From Chromera velia (lineage: Eukaryota > Sar > Chromeraceae), in the NCBI GenBank assembly GCA_018398765.1, contig JAHBMJ010000967.1, forward strand, positions 1 through 37,875: DNA of 37,875 nucleotides, in the 5' to 3' direction. The notes beneath the pieces are model-generated. The model was not told the DNA's origin and made no database searches. It saw only the letters and a program-made list of their open reading frames with translations. Made by a program: the position numbers and the translations under genes. The first letter of the stretch is position 1; the number at the start of each line of letters is the position of its first letter. Below are positions 10,745 to 21,900 of this stretch, piece by piece.

Positions 10745-11790
10745 ACGACAAACAGGAAGCACTTGATTCCCACTTGAGAGATAATTGATTCAATAATAAA
10801 TTTGGACCCAGCGTTTCGTCGTGAAAGTTCGTGGATTGCATGTGCTCTCCTGTGAGTCAGGCCGAACTTGAAAGGCAGGGAATAACACCTCTGGAGCTCG
10901 TTTACTGCCCCGGTCTCACGCTGCCAGTGATAGAAAAACGCCTAGAAAGATAGAACTACAAAAACACGCTCTAGAACAAGCTCAGTGCAACCATCCTTAC
11001 CCATGAAAAAATAAGACGAAACGGCGCTAGTAGTGCTTACATGCAGGCATCAATAAATCCCCTATCCTTTAATACCAGACCCTTATCCCTATTGACTCAT
11101 TCGACTCATATATAGTTCGACTTACGAGAAGGCTCCAACAAAGTGCATGATTGACAGATGCTTGAGACTTCAAATTTGAAAATAACTTAGTACGAAATAA
11201 TAAATAATTTTTGGGCATATATAGATTAGGGGTATTCACTTCTAGGTTCACTTCTAGTTAAGTTCCACTAAGTTCTTCAAAAGTTTACTTCTAGTTTCCG
11301 TCGGTGTCTCTTAAGTTTTATTCAAATCTGTTCTGGTTTTCCCATATAGTTACTAATATTTATTGTTTATTTTTTTAAAATGCATGTATGTCGAGTCATT
11401 GTCGATGACTTTCCTACTAGATTTCTTAGCAAATTTCCTACATATTCAGTTATATTCAGTATATATAGGATATTGAATCATATTATTGATTAATTAATGT
11501 ATGCAATATGAATTCCTAGATGAATCCTTTGTTTGGTGCTGAACATCTTGGCCCTAGTCTTGGCTTAGATCTTGGCATAAGCTTATGGAGATAAAATGCC
11601 AAGTAAAATATCATTAGGCAAAAAACAAAACAATGAGACTTCGTTTAATAACTCAGGCTAGTCCAACATGCAGAACCCTTTTAGATTAAGTCAATATATA
11701 CTGCTGCATATGAGCTAGCTGAATATCATTTCACTTTTGAAACGATCTATCAACTTAATCCCGTTTGCCAGTGACGTCATTTTGCCACAA
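10745..11790. other. AT-rich island 3 (convergent junction)
   Basis: This roughly 1 kb noncoding stretch lies between the 3' ends of the rightward secretory-pathway protein gene and the leftward acetyltransferase gene. It is AT-rich, with TATATA, TTTTTTTAAAA and ATTAATTAAT motifs, and repeats of TTCACTTCTAG and TTTACTTCTAG at 11236-11300. No gene was seen. Confidence 0.65.
10795..10800 (+). terminator. AATAAA polyadenylation signal candidate
   Basis: AATAAA lies about 92 bases after the stop codon of the secretory-pathway protein gene, at the edge of AT-rich island 3. Position fits a poly(A) signal, but the motif is expected by chance in AT-rich DNA, and many alveolates do not rely on it. 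Confidence 0.35.
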
Positions 11791-11801
11791 GCACGTGATG
11801 A

Positions 11802-13021
11802 CTAAGAGCCTGCCAGTTTTGGAATGCCCTCATTCACAAGTCTGAGGAGGACCCAATCCGACATCTGAGACGCCCCTATCTTCTCGTAGAATTTCAAAGC
11901 AGGTTCGTTCCAGTGTAATGCAGACCACTCCAAACGCTTCACCTGAAGCAAATCCCCCACGCGGGCGAACGCCTTCACCATCTGCAACGGCATTCAATGA
12001 GAAGCTCATTGGGCAGTCTCAGGCTGGCACGGGGCATCTCTTAGTGGACTCTTATATTGAGTGTTGCATCAGGAAGAAGAAAAAAGGCGACGCAAAAAAA
12101 AAGCATTTCACCAAAACGACCTCCTGACTGTCATTTGACTGTTCAATAAAAAGATTCGCAATCAAGAGAGCTCACATCACTCTGCGGGAAAGGGCTACCT
12201 GAAATATGCTTTTGTGTGCGCAAGAAATGCAAAAACACTTAATGACAAGGCCTGGAGAAGATCAACACACAGGCCTTCCCACGCCTCACTCGAAGAAACA
12301 CGGCCATACGAGACTCAGTATGAAGGCAACAGGCAGATTTCAATAACGTAGCGGGAGAAACTCGGGACTGCGCTCACAAAACCAATAGATCACCCCCCGT
12401 GCACACAAATGCAGCCAGCAGACTAAACGAAACATAAAAAACAAAAACAATGCTCCTCACTAGATTGCTCAAGTGACGGCCGTGTTCTTGAAGCTCTCAA
12501 TGAGACAGAGACAGACAGACAGACACAGACAGACAGACAGACAGACTGTATGGTTTCTTTCCCTCCTTTTCTTCATGAACACAACAGACAAAAAGAAAGA
12601 AAGCAACAAAGACAAAATAACATCACGACAGACAAAGTGGGCAGGGGGCCCGAAAGGTGAGAGTTAAGGGCCCCTTGCCTCTCCACCTCCCGACACACTT
12701 TCACGTGATCACTGGGTACACACGTTGATCCTCTGCTCCTTTCACTCAAGACAGGTGAGAGAAAAGAAAAAAACAAGAAAAAACAGCAAAGAAAAGAAGA
12801 AAGAGGGAACAAGTGCACGTGGGAACCGGCACCGTCATGGTCTTTAGACAGGGGTGGGGGGTGCGGGGGCGCGCCAGACAGACAGACTGACTGAATGACT
12901 GCTTTCCGATAGCAAGAGAGAGAGACGGAATGTTTCTTTTCTTTCTCTTTCCGTCTCTATGAACAGTCAATAGCCAGAGGGACAGACAGACAGACAGACA
13001 GACAGATACACACACACGCGT

Positions 13022-13058
<37 letters not shown>

Positions 13059-13328
13059 CGCGCGTGCGTGCGTACGTACGTACATATATACACACATCGT
13101 GGAGATGCACAGGCGAGTTCAACTAGATGAACGGACAGGCAGGCCATGCATTTTTTGCCCTTTCTTTCTCTTACAAACAGAGGCGGCCAGAGACACACAG
13201 AGACATAGGCAGCCAGACACAGATAGAGACAGACAGAGACACAGACAGACACAGACAGAGACTCTGTCAGACAGAGACAGGCAGAAACCGAGAGAGACTT
13301 CTTCTCCCTCCTTTTCTTGATGAACACA

Positions 13329-13366
<38 letters not shown>

Positions 13367-14230
13367 TATATGTTTCTTCTTCTTCTCCCTCCTTTTCTTC
13401 ATGAACACAACAGACAGACAGACAGACAGACAGACAGGCAGACAGACAGACAGAAACAGACAAGCCTGGAGAGAGGTAGGAAGATGACTGACAGACGGAC
13501 ACTTCTTTGTGTTGTCTTTCTTTTTTGTGTTTCTTTCGTCTTTCGGCACGCTTTCACTAAGGCTCTGGGTCCTTGCTGCCCCTTCTTTCATTCTGGCGGT
13601 CGGGAAAAGAATACGTAGGGTCATAAGACTCTTTTGTTCTCACATGGTCAAGAGAAAAGGAAGAAGAGAAAGTAAGAAAGGAAGGAAGAAAAGCATGAAG
13701 TAGAAAAGAGCGACACAGTCAGACAGCAGGACGGAAACCTAGTTGACTGACCTTTATTCCGACTCCTCTCTTTCTATACTCCGGTCCCACAAACAGGTCC
13801 TCTAGGTACAGATACCGTCCCTTCCAGGTCGAGTAGGCCACGTAGAAGAGACAGAAGCCTGCGGGTGCGGAGTCAGCCTCGGCCAGGAGGCAGTAGAAGA
13901 GCGGCGTCTCTCCCTCAGTAAAGCCATCTCGTCGCAGCGTTTCCTCTGTCATTTCGACTTCGTGGGGCTCCTTCTCATACTCCGCAAGACCTGCGCGCAA
14001 ATCGAATAACGTGCAGCAATTAGCTGTCCGATCAAGAAGCCAAGGTATACAGCAGAATCCTCCTATTTTTTTCCGTTGACGGATGATATGCAGTGCCGGC
14101 ACGTACCCCGAATGTGCTGCAAAATAACGGGAACGTCATCAGCAGTGGCGAGACGGAGGGCCACACCCTCCCCTGTGTGCTCTCGAGCAGCTGTCGCAGT
14201 CGCTGCACTCACGTCACCTGCCCCAGACAT
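11802..14230 (-). CDS. Diamine/polyamine N-acetyltransferase (SSAT-like, GNAT fold)
   Basis: Three exons on the minus strand (14230-14107, 13990-13752, 11981-11802) encode 180 residues, against about 171 for animal spermidine/spermine N1-acetyltransferase. The alignment to SAT1 is clear along the length: [20 protein letters not shown] near the start, [20 protein letters not shown] containing the acetyl-CoA motif RxxGxG, then [14 protein letters not shown], the GNAT motif B with its conserved Tyr. The family transfers acetyl from acetyl-CoA to spermidine, spermine or related diamines, driving polyamine catabolism and export; some members use thialysine. Substrate cannot be settled from sequence. 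The start is the first ATG giving this frame; the upstream in-frame codons lack another ATG nearby. Intron 2 is about 1.8 kb and repeat-filled, and it interrupts the acetyl-CoA-binding helix right after GVGIK. The gene diverges from the dioxygenase gene. Confidence 0.92.
12494..13470. repeat. GACA microsatellites and a degenerate higher-order repeat in SSAT intron 2
   Basis: Runs of CAGA/GACA alternate with a non-simple core of about 35 bases, CCCTCCTTTTCTTCATGAAC followed by ACAACAGAC. Clear cores start near 12561, 13307 and 13388. More degenerate versions are near 12935 and 13160. A CA run (about 13023-13056) lies between them. The unit is therefore core plus GACA tract, amplified unequally. 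Confidence 0.75.
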
Positions 14231-14953
14231 GCCAGATTGCCAACAACTCAGTGAATTTCGTTCTTCTTGCAGCACCACTGTATGTATATCTGGTGTGACA
14301 CGAGGAGGCAGAGGAGACGAAGTAATTGATCTGTCAATACCTGTTTCTGCTCTGTGTACACAATGACCTCTTTCTGCAGATGATCCGTATACACTTCTCT
14401 TCTGTTTGGAGCTGCATCAATTGTCCACTCAGTTGGATGCCTGCATGAGTCAAAGTTCAAACGTCTGCAAACATTTTCCGTGTCTGTTGATCGGCTCAGG
14501 TTTAGCGATGTTTATCGTCTCCATGCATGGAGACCATGCATGCATGGAGACGGGATGCTGCATGAGCGGGCCGAGCTAAGTTCAGCTCCCCCGGAATCGG
14601 CTGCGGACTTGTAACGACTTTCTATCTGTACGTAGCTCAGTGCCACTCGGATTCTGCTACTTGAGGTTTCGTCGAGAGCAGGTCCAGTGCTGTGGTGCGC
14701 AGGTGGTGACCTGTCATTGCAATAATCATAGCTGCGGAGGCAGGTTCGGAAAGAACCTCTCCTCCAGTCTCCACCGTCTCGACTGCCCGCAGTCCTTGAA
14801 TCCCGTCTCCAGCTCTCTAGAAGTGAACCAAAGGGCGTTGATATACACCAGGAACTGACGTTGGAATCCCGTCTCACACAGACAAGGCGGTGGTGACGCT
14901 GCTGTCCGTGTGGCTGGCACTTTCATAGGCGCTGTCAGACCGCTGGGCGTTTG
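14231..14953. promoter_or_regulatory. Shared divergent upstream region, SSAT and dioxygenase
   Basis: These 723 bases separate the two divergent start codons. They contain a perfect 18-base palindrome, GTCTCCATGCATGGAGAC, at 14517-14534, followed immediately by a partial second copy (CATGCATGGAGACG, about 14539-14552). Short open frames on both strands show no domain. Function as promoter or 5' UTR is inferred from position. Confidence 0.5.
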
Positions 14954-16071
14954 ATGAACTCAGCATCAACCTTGTTAAGGTCACGCGTCTCCTTTGCCCG
15001 CTTTCTTATTGCTCGCCCTCCCCTTCTCTCTGTCCTCTCTGGAGCTTCCCGAGGCGTGGCGGCTCTTTCTTTGGTTAGACTAAAGGAATTTGACAGCAAG
15101 GGTGAAGGCAACCACGCAAAAGATCTCCGAAGCCCCCGGAGCCTGCTGCACGTTCCCCGTCTACGACGGCCCAACAAGTGCAGAGACAATCTTACCCCTC
15201 AGGTACAATTCCCGTCCCAGAAAAGTGGGGCCCTGAATTTTCAACAGCTTCCACGACTCATGACAACAGAAGAAGCGCCTGCAGCCTCTACCTACTTCTC
15301 CCTGGAGAACAGCCTCTGCCCCCCTCCCGGGGAACCACCAGATGAGTGCCTTGCCGCGAGACGTTTCAGTCCGCTTGTCCTTTCTTCAGAAGGGAGTGGG
15401 GGGCTCGGTGACCGGTCCCCTCTGGAAGAGCTCATAGAGCGTTTGAGGTGTTTTGGTTTTGCAGTGCTGAAGGTGTCAGCCCAAGAGGGAGAGGTGGTGC
15501 GGGATGCACTCGCTGGATCGAGAACGTTCTTCGAGGCCGACGTCTCCACGAAGGAGACCTTCAAGTGCTCTGCCAAACTAGGGTTCAAACAGCATTTGCC
15601 AACGAAAGAGCGGCTTCAGTTTCAACATACCGACTCTGCGTCAAAGTGGCTTCAGAGTTTGCGAATAGGAGAGGAAAAATGCGGAGAGAAACTCGAGAAG
15701 GTCGGTACTCTCTGTTGATGAAATGATAAGGGTGGAGCAGGAGAATTTTCATAGTCTTCGTGGATGTGTGCGTTGGAAAAGGTGGGCATGCAGACAGATG
15801 GAGGGGGCGGAGGAGAAGGTCAGCCGAAAGAAGGCCCGAAAGGGTAAACTACGCTGCATTTGAGAAAGCCATTTTCAATTCAGGATGCATGTTTTGCCTT
15901 CTGCTGTGCAACATTTCAAGGCAATGCTTGACAGGATCTGGCTTCTCTCCCGTCCCCCCTCACCCGCCCGCCCCCTTCTGTACATATCTGCTCGTCCGTC
16001 CATGTTTGAGTGTGAGCGTGTTTGTGTGTGTGCGCCTCTCTCTCTCCCTCTGTATGTTTCTCTCTCTCTCG

Positions 16072-16103
<32 letters not shown>

Positions 16104-16469
16104 TCACAGGTCCGCAAAGTTTTCAACAGTCTCGCTTGGGAGGTCCTGAAGGCTGTTGTGAGTTTGAAGGACGGCCCCCTTCACATGGAGGCCGACAGTT
16201 TCGGTGAATTCATCTGTGCGTATTGGAAGGCTCCCCCATCACAATCTGATGGAGAGGAATTCTCTCACCCGTTCGAAAATGGAAAAAGCACCTTCAACGT
16301 ATACCACTACTTCAACAAGCCAGAAGAAGATGGGGGGAAAGAAGAAGTCGAAGAAGGCGGAAACTGTTCCGAGCATATTGATCCAGGCAAGTGACTGTAC
16401 TTTGGTGCATGTGCTTCTTGTCCTCCCTCCGAACCGATCTGCTTCCCCGCAAATTGAAACTGGGTTAGT

Positions 16470-16504
<35 letters not shown>

Positions 16505-16595
16505 NNNNNNNNNNNNNNNNNNNNNNNNNNNNNNNNNNNNNNNNNNNNNNNNNNNNNNNNNNNNNNNNNNNNNNNNNNNNNNNNNNNNNNNNNNN

Positions 16596-16630
<35 letters not shown>

Positions 16631-17688
16631 ACACACAGGGTCGCTCTTTGCTCTCTCGTTCGCTGACTCGCTCACTCCTGCTGAATAGATTCGGTTTCCC
16701 CCGACGAATTAATGGTGCTGATGTACTGCATGTGCAGGCTTGCTGACGGTTCTCTCGTGTCCCGAGATACCTGGACTTGAGATTTTCGATCCCCACGCGT
16801 CCGAGTGGACCCTTGTGGAACCCCGTCTCCTTCAGGAGAGCCTGACGGAACAGGCAGGGGGGCAGGTGCTCTTGGTGCTTGCAGGTGAGGGGGGGGGGCC
16901 GACACTTGGACACTGTAGGGGAGCGCCTAGCTGTGTTTGCGTACGTGTGGTCTCAACGCAACAGCTCTGTGTGTGTGTGTGTGTGTCAGAATGGAAGCGA
17001 CACCCATGTAAACGCACGCACCGCCTGCACTAATTGGAACGTCTCACTCCCAACTGAAAAAAGTCGCTTTGTCCTCTGATGATGCTCCTTCATATGCGCA
17101 GTGTCGACGACGGCCGACGGTCTGGGAGAGTGGATTTCACATTCAAGGAAGTCAAACTGTATTTGTATCGATCTGTCTGCAGGGCAGAGTCTATCCCGTC
17201 TCTCAGGTGGGCGCATCTGGGGATGTCTCCATAGAGTGTCGACCCCCCCCGAGGCCTCGGGCAAACCGAGAGTGAACATGGTTTACGAGGTCAGGCCCTC
17301 AGTGCCCCTCTACTACTCCTGGGGGTCTGTGGAGGAAGAGAAGGAGCGCAGTAGACGCCTGGCTTCTTTTTCTGCCGCATCTGCACGGTATGACAGGCAG
17401 AAGCAGAAGCAAAACTCAACGCTGAAAAAGGATGAATCAGATGGGAACAGACCTGCAAACTCTACACCAACCGATGGCCTGCCCGCTTACCAAGAGGACG
17501 AAGCTGAGAACTTTAGACAACCCATCAACCAGTCAGAGGACGAGCCTCCAGAACAGCGCACTAGAGACTTGAAACTTTTGTGTGTACAGAATTTGGCTGT
17601 TGATGGAAAAAACGAAGCAGGGGGTTCCAAGTCCCATGTAAGTGGACAAAATAGTTCTTTCACTCAACTTGGGTCAACAGCGAACTAA
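14954..17688 (+). CDS. 2-oxoglutarate/Fe(II)-dependent dioxygenase, isopenicillin-N-synthase-like
   Basis: Four exons (14954-15700, 16110-16386, 16738-16884, 17183-17688) encode 558 residues. Residues 1-45 are rich in Arg, Ser and Leu with almost no acid, like a mitochondrial presequence. The DIOX_N-like part includes LRCFGFAVLKV and TFFEADVSTKE. The catalytic barrel has the iron ligands H338 and D340 in CSEHIDPGLLTVL and H407 in SGGRIWGCLHRV, and R420 at the place of the 2-oxoglutarate-binding Arg, but as R-V-N instead of the usual R-x-S. The family hydroxylates, desaturates or cyclises small molecules using 2-oxoglutarate and O2; the substrate is unknown. A Ser/Gln/Asp/Glu-rich tail of about 120 residues follows the core. 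Intron 2 uses a GC donor and holds the assembly gap. The start is uncertain because later in-frame ATGs exist, for example at 15258. Confidence 0.88.
16030..16102 (+). repeat. (CT)n-(GT)n tract serving as polypyrimidine tract
   Basis: A CT run grading into GT ends seven bases before the CACAG acceptor at 16109 in dioxygenase intron 1, so the microsatellite occupies the polypyrimidine-tract position. Confidence 0.8.
16473..16637 (+). repeat. (CA)n microsatellite containing the 91-base assembly gap
   Basis: CA repeats border the Ns at 16505-16595 on both sides, so the gap is a collapsed or unsequenced CA array inside dioxygenase intron 2. True intron length is unknown. Confidence 0.9.
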
Positions 17689-18952
17689 TTCATGTTCTGA
17701 GAATGATTGAGAGGCAATTTGAGCCACCTTATCAGGGCCCGGCTAATATCAGCGACCGTCCCAGTCATCTTCGGCCACGCTAGCGGCCACACCGCCAAGG
17801 TGAGTCAATCTAAGTTGACTTCATGCAGTAATTTGTATTATCTTAAATTAAGTAGCAGTGGCTGGAAGTTTCTATATAATATAAGCCAACTTTGCTAGCA
17901 ACTTTGAAGTTTTCCTATTCAAAGTCAGCCTGTTATGCCTACTATCTTTGCTATTCTTTGCTATTCAAAGTCAGCCTGATGGAGTGCTGGTACCAGGCTA
18001 CTAGCCAGAGTACTGATGATGATGATGATGTTGACTAAACCCGGCAGCCATCGTGTCCCAATGGCAGAGGGCACTATTAGCCAGCCTACTACTAGGCCTA
18101 CTAGCTAGGTGGTTTAACAGTGCCATTGTAAACTAAGTAATAAAAAAATTCATGAGTCGTCTAACGACGTCTATTTTTCATACACATTTTTAAATAATGA
18201 TAATTTTTTAAAGGCTACTATAATCTACTACTAAGTATAGAGAAAAATTCTATACTTTAAATTATTAATTTTTCTAGTAATTTTTAATAAAATCTAGAAT
18301 CTAGACTAAATCTTTGAGTCTTAAATTCTATGCAAGGTTTTTTGTTTTCAACAATTCCACAATGAATTCATATTCTAAAGTTATGATAAGTGAAATAATT
18401 GATTTACGAACAAATCTGTGACATAGCAGACCTCCAGTAGCATACGCGATATATTTTAGGATTTATACATGTTATACGTGGTCACCTAGGTGGTTACATG
18501 CAGACAAGCGCTGCAGCACTTCCATTCTGAAACATCGTGAAAGACGGCTGTTTGGATGGCTTTTGAATGCCACCTTCTATATCAATTCAGATGATCTTCG
18601 GGTTATGTACGGTATGAAGCCCAATCGATCGACTATATGCAGGTACGAGTCCCCGGACATCCATGCAGAAAACAGACCATCGGCACGAAAGCGAGACTGG
18701 GCAAAGGGAATCAGTGACATGTTGCAGTCCCAAAAAATTATTTGTATGTACACGGGGAACTGCGTGACCACCCACCCCCGTTCCGAATATCCAGAAGGGC
18801 AAAGACAGCTTGACTCCCACTGAATTTCCATGCTCCTTCGGAACCGGAGCTTTAGGTCGTCAGACACATCACCTTCCTCGATCCTCTGCACAGGTATTCA
18901 CTCAACAACTCATCGCATGAATTCTAAATTTTGATCTAAAAGTTGAATGTTC
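17689..18952. other. AT-rich island 4 (convergent junction)
   Basis: This noncoding DNA lies between the 3' ends of the rightward dioxygenase gene and the leftward EGF-protein gene. From about 17800 to 18500 it is strongly AT-rich, with a (GAT)n run at 18014-18030, repeated CTACTAG-type motifs (about 18090-18115) and duplicated TTTGCTATTC/AAAGTCAGCCTG wording (about 17920-17980). An open frame at 18563-18823 has no recognisable feature. Confidence 0.6.
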
Positions 18953-21900
18953 TCAACCACTCTTCACCAAGGTCCACCCCCCACTGTCTTCTGATGAAGA
19001 TGCCGAGCCCCCCCCTCCTGTAGAGGTCCACCCACTCTCTGCACTCCCCCCCCTCTCTCCACTCGGAGACGGACTCCAAGTCCCCGCCCCTTCTTCTGCC
19101 CCCCCCGAATTTGCCCCCGTCTCCTGACCGGTCTCCGATCCCACAAGTCTCCACCCCCCCCCGTCTCCACCTGACGAGACCCCCTCCATTTTCTTTGAAG
19201 TCTCAGATGGACCAGCGGGGGCAGATGAAGACGCAGAAGCCGACACCGAATGTTCAACAGAAGGGGGCACGCTCTCAGCCTCTCCTGCTGGCTCAGCTGA
19301 CATGAGACCCGTCCCCGAACCCCCCCCATCTGCTGAGAGCGCAACCACTACCGCATCCTCCTCAGACCCCCTCTCGATCGCCCTCAGCACAGAGGTGTGC
19401 GAGACACCCGAACCCGAAGCGACCTTGAAGCCAACACCCGAATGCCCCCTCTCAGTGCCCATACCGTGACTGTGGGGCCTCTGCCCCATCCCCCCCATAT
19501 TCATTAGTTGATGCAGAGCGTTGAGGGATGCAGAGTCAAGTGAGACGGATCCGCCTGTCTCTGTCTGCGTGTCTGCTCTCAGGGTTTTCTGAGCTCGCCC
19601 ACCCGCGGGGCTCCTTCCGTCTACAGATACCGACACATCGGCTTCTGCACCCACTGTGACTGCTGCTGTGTCGCTCTCCTCTGTGCGGGATTCTGTTTCA
19701 GTTGAGGGTTCTTTTTTGTTTGGTTCTTCTCGGCTCTCTTTTTCCCCGTGGCCTCTCTGCCGATTCAGAGCCTCCTTAAATCTCTCAAAAAGTCCATCCC
19801 CCTTTGCCTCTTCCGTTTTCTCCTCTTCAGTCGGCAACCGGATCTCCACTTCTTTTTGAATCTCAATCGGCTCTTCGTTTGGAGGCTGCCAGTCAGAGGG
19901 AAGAGGGAAGGGCGGCAGGGAGGACGTGGAGGGGAAGTAAAGGGGGGGGGCCTCATAGCTATTCAGCAGAGTGCGGACCGGCCCGGGAACTGGGAGCAGC
20001 TTTGGCGGAAGGCTGTGTATCTGCAGGTGTGCAAACAGTTTCAGTCGTCCCTCAATCTTGACCAAGTCGGGGTTCTTCAAGGGAAAGGCAGAAAGAAGAA
20101 GCGATGTTGAAATATCAGAGAGGAATATTGACATCGGCAGAACAGAGACTGCCCCCTTCGCTCCGTCTTCCACAGAGAGACACTGAAAAAGAATTGGCAA
20201 AGGAAGCTGAAGGAAGACAATTTGGGCAAGTGGTGTGAGGTCTTTCACTTTTGACTCCCAGTTCACATCCCCCCTGTCTAGAGCCAGAAGGTCATGCTCA
20301 AGAACTCCCCCGAGGATATTTCCCCCATCACCCTCATCGACATGCAACAGCCGTCTTAAGTCTTCTAGACTTTCACACTCGTTCAAAAGACCAACACGCA
20401 GAGCCGAAGGAAGACGCAACACACGTCGTTTTGTCCGCATATCCGCATTGCCAAGAAACAACGCCAGTGATGAAACACTGTTGTACTTTGGGGGCGATTC
20501 CACTTCACGAGCAATGAGGAAAGTGCGTGCAAAGGACCCTTCTGACTCCATCTGCCACCCCACACTCTTTGCAGCACCTGCCCACCCCACTTCCTCTCTC
20601 ATCATCAAAATCGAGGGGTCATCAGACGGTAATGTCAGGAAGGGTGTGACAACCCTGAGGAATCGATCTCGATCCAGAGTATGCCGAAGGGACCCAATGG
20701 CATACTGAGGATCTAAGGGGAGGGCTTTGAAGACATCGGTGGCTTCTTCAAGGACCTCTCCAGAATTTGACAATATCGGGTCATTTGCCGCTTTGCGTAG
20801 AGCGGCACAGACGGCAACAACCTTCAGAAGGGTCAGTGCGACTGGGGCGTTGAGTGCAATGTCGTCCCAGAACTGCAGTGACTGTCTGTACCACAACTCA
20901 ATCTGAAGCCACGCCTCCTCCCACTCTGATGCCATCAGGTCTACAGCATGCAACCACACGTCGACCTGTCCTTCGTCGGAAGACAGGAGCTTCTTGACAG
21001 TTACGTGACTGGAATCTGGCAACACACCCATGCCCTGCCATTTGAGAACCCCCAGAACACCCCCCATGGTTGCTGTTCGGTCGAAGGACGGTCGTACCTG
21101 CACTCCGGAGGGATGCCCTCCTTTTCCAAGGAAGTCCGCAACCGTCTCCAAGTCCAGCAACGGCTCGAGGGTCACCCCGGGCTGTCCGGGACCGTTCGAG
21201 AACGGCGAGGAGAGTTCAGGCATCTGCAGCTCTAGTACTGTGGATGCAATGGCTTCTGTCCTTGCCTTCCGCTGTTCTTTTGCCCATTCCACGACGTCAG
21301 CAGGCGTGGGGGCTGAATGAAGTGCGGGTAATGTTAGGGGAGGGAGGTCTCGTGGGAGGCCGAACACAACCCTGAGAACGTACTCGGGTAAAGGGAGAAG
21401 CTCTGAGGGGACGTCAGGGGCGTCCTTTTCGAGAAGTTCCCTCGTTCTCTCATCTGATAGAAGAGGGATCTCCTGAAAAGAGGCCCGGAGGATGGAGACG
21501 GGGATTTCGCTGATGAACTCAGAGGCAGGGAGACCTCTGAGTGTCTCCGCAGCTCTGTCTCTTGCTTCTTCGTCTGTCTCAGCGGCTGCTCTGGAGAAGA
21601 GAACAAGAGCAAGCAGCATCGAGGGGGGAAGCTGCAACGCCCTAGCTTTTTCTGAGAGTGCGAGGCCCTCCAGTACAAGACGCCAGGGGGGGACTGAACG
21701 GTCGAGAAAGAGGAGATCACGGGATCCAGACAGAATTTTCCCACCTAGTTGGCGAAGCTCTTCAACCCCCTCACGCACTTTGACAACCCCTGCCCTTACA
21801 CAACCCGGAAGACGCCAAAAGACTCTTTGCATCTCTAGCGGGAGCTGCTTGAGGCTTTCGGACACTTGCAGAAACGAAAGTTCACAATCTTCATTCCACA

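Noticed and set aside
16204-16913. Open frames running through the N gap and CA repeats on both strands
   Set aside because: They depend on undefined codons and translate to His-Thr or Cys-Val runs. Splicing of the dioxygenase explains the region.
18563-18823. 86-codon open frame in AT island 4
   Set aside because: It has no domain, no signal peptide and no splice-consistent neighbour, and it overlaps an opposing open frame. It is likely chance.
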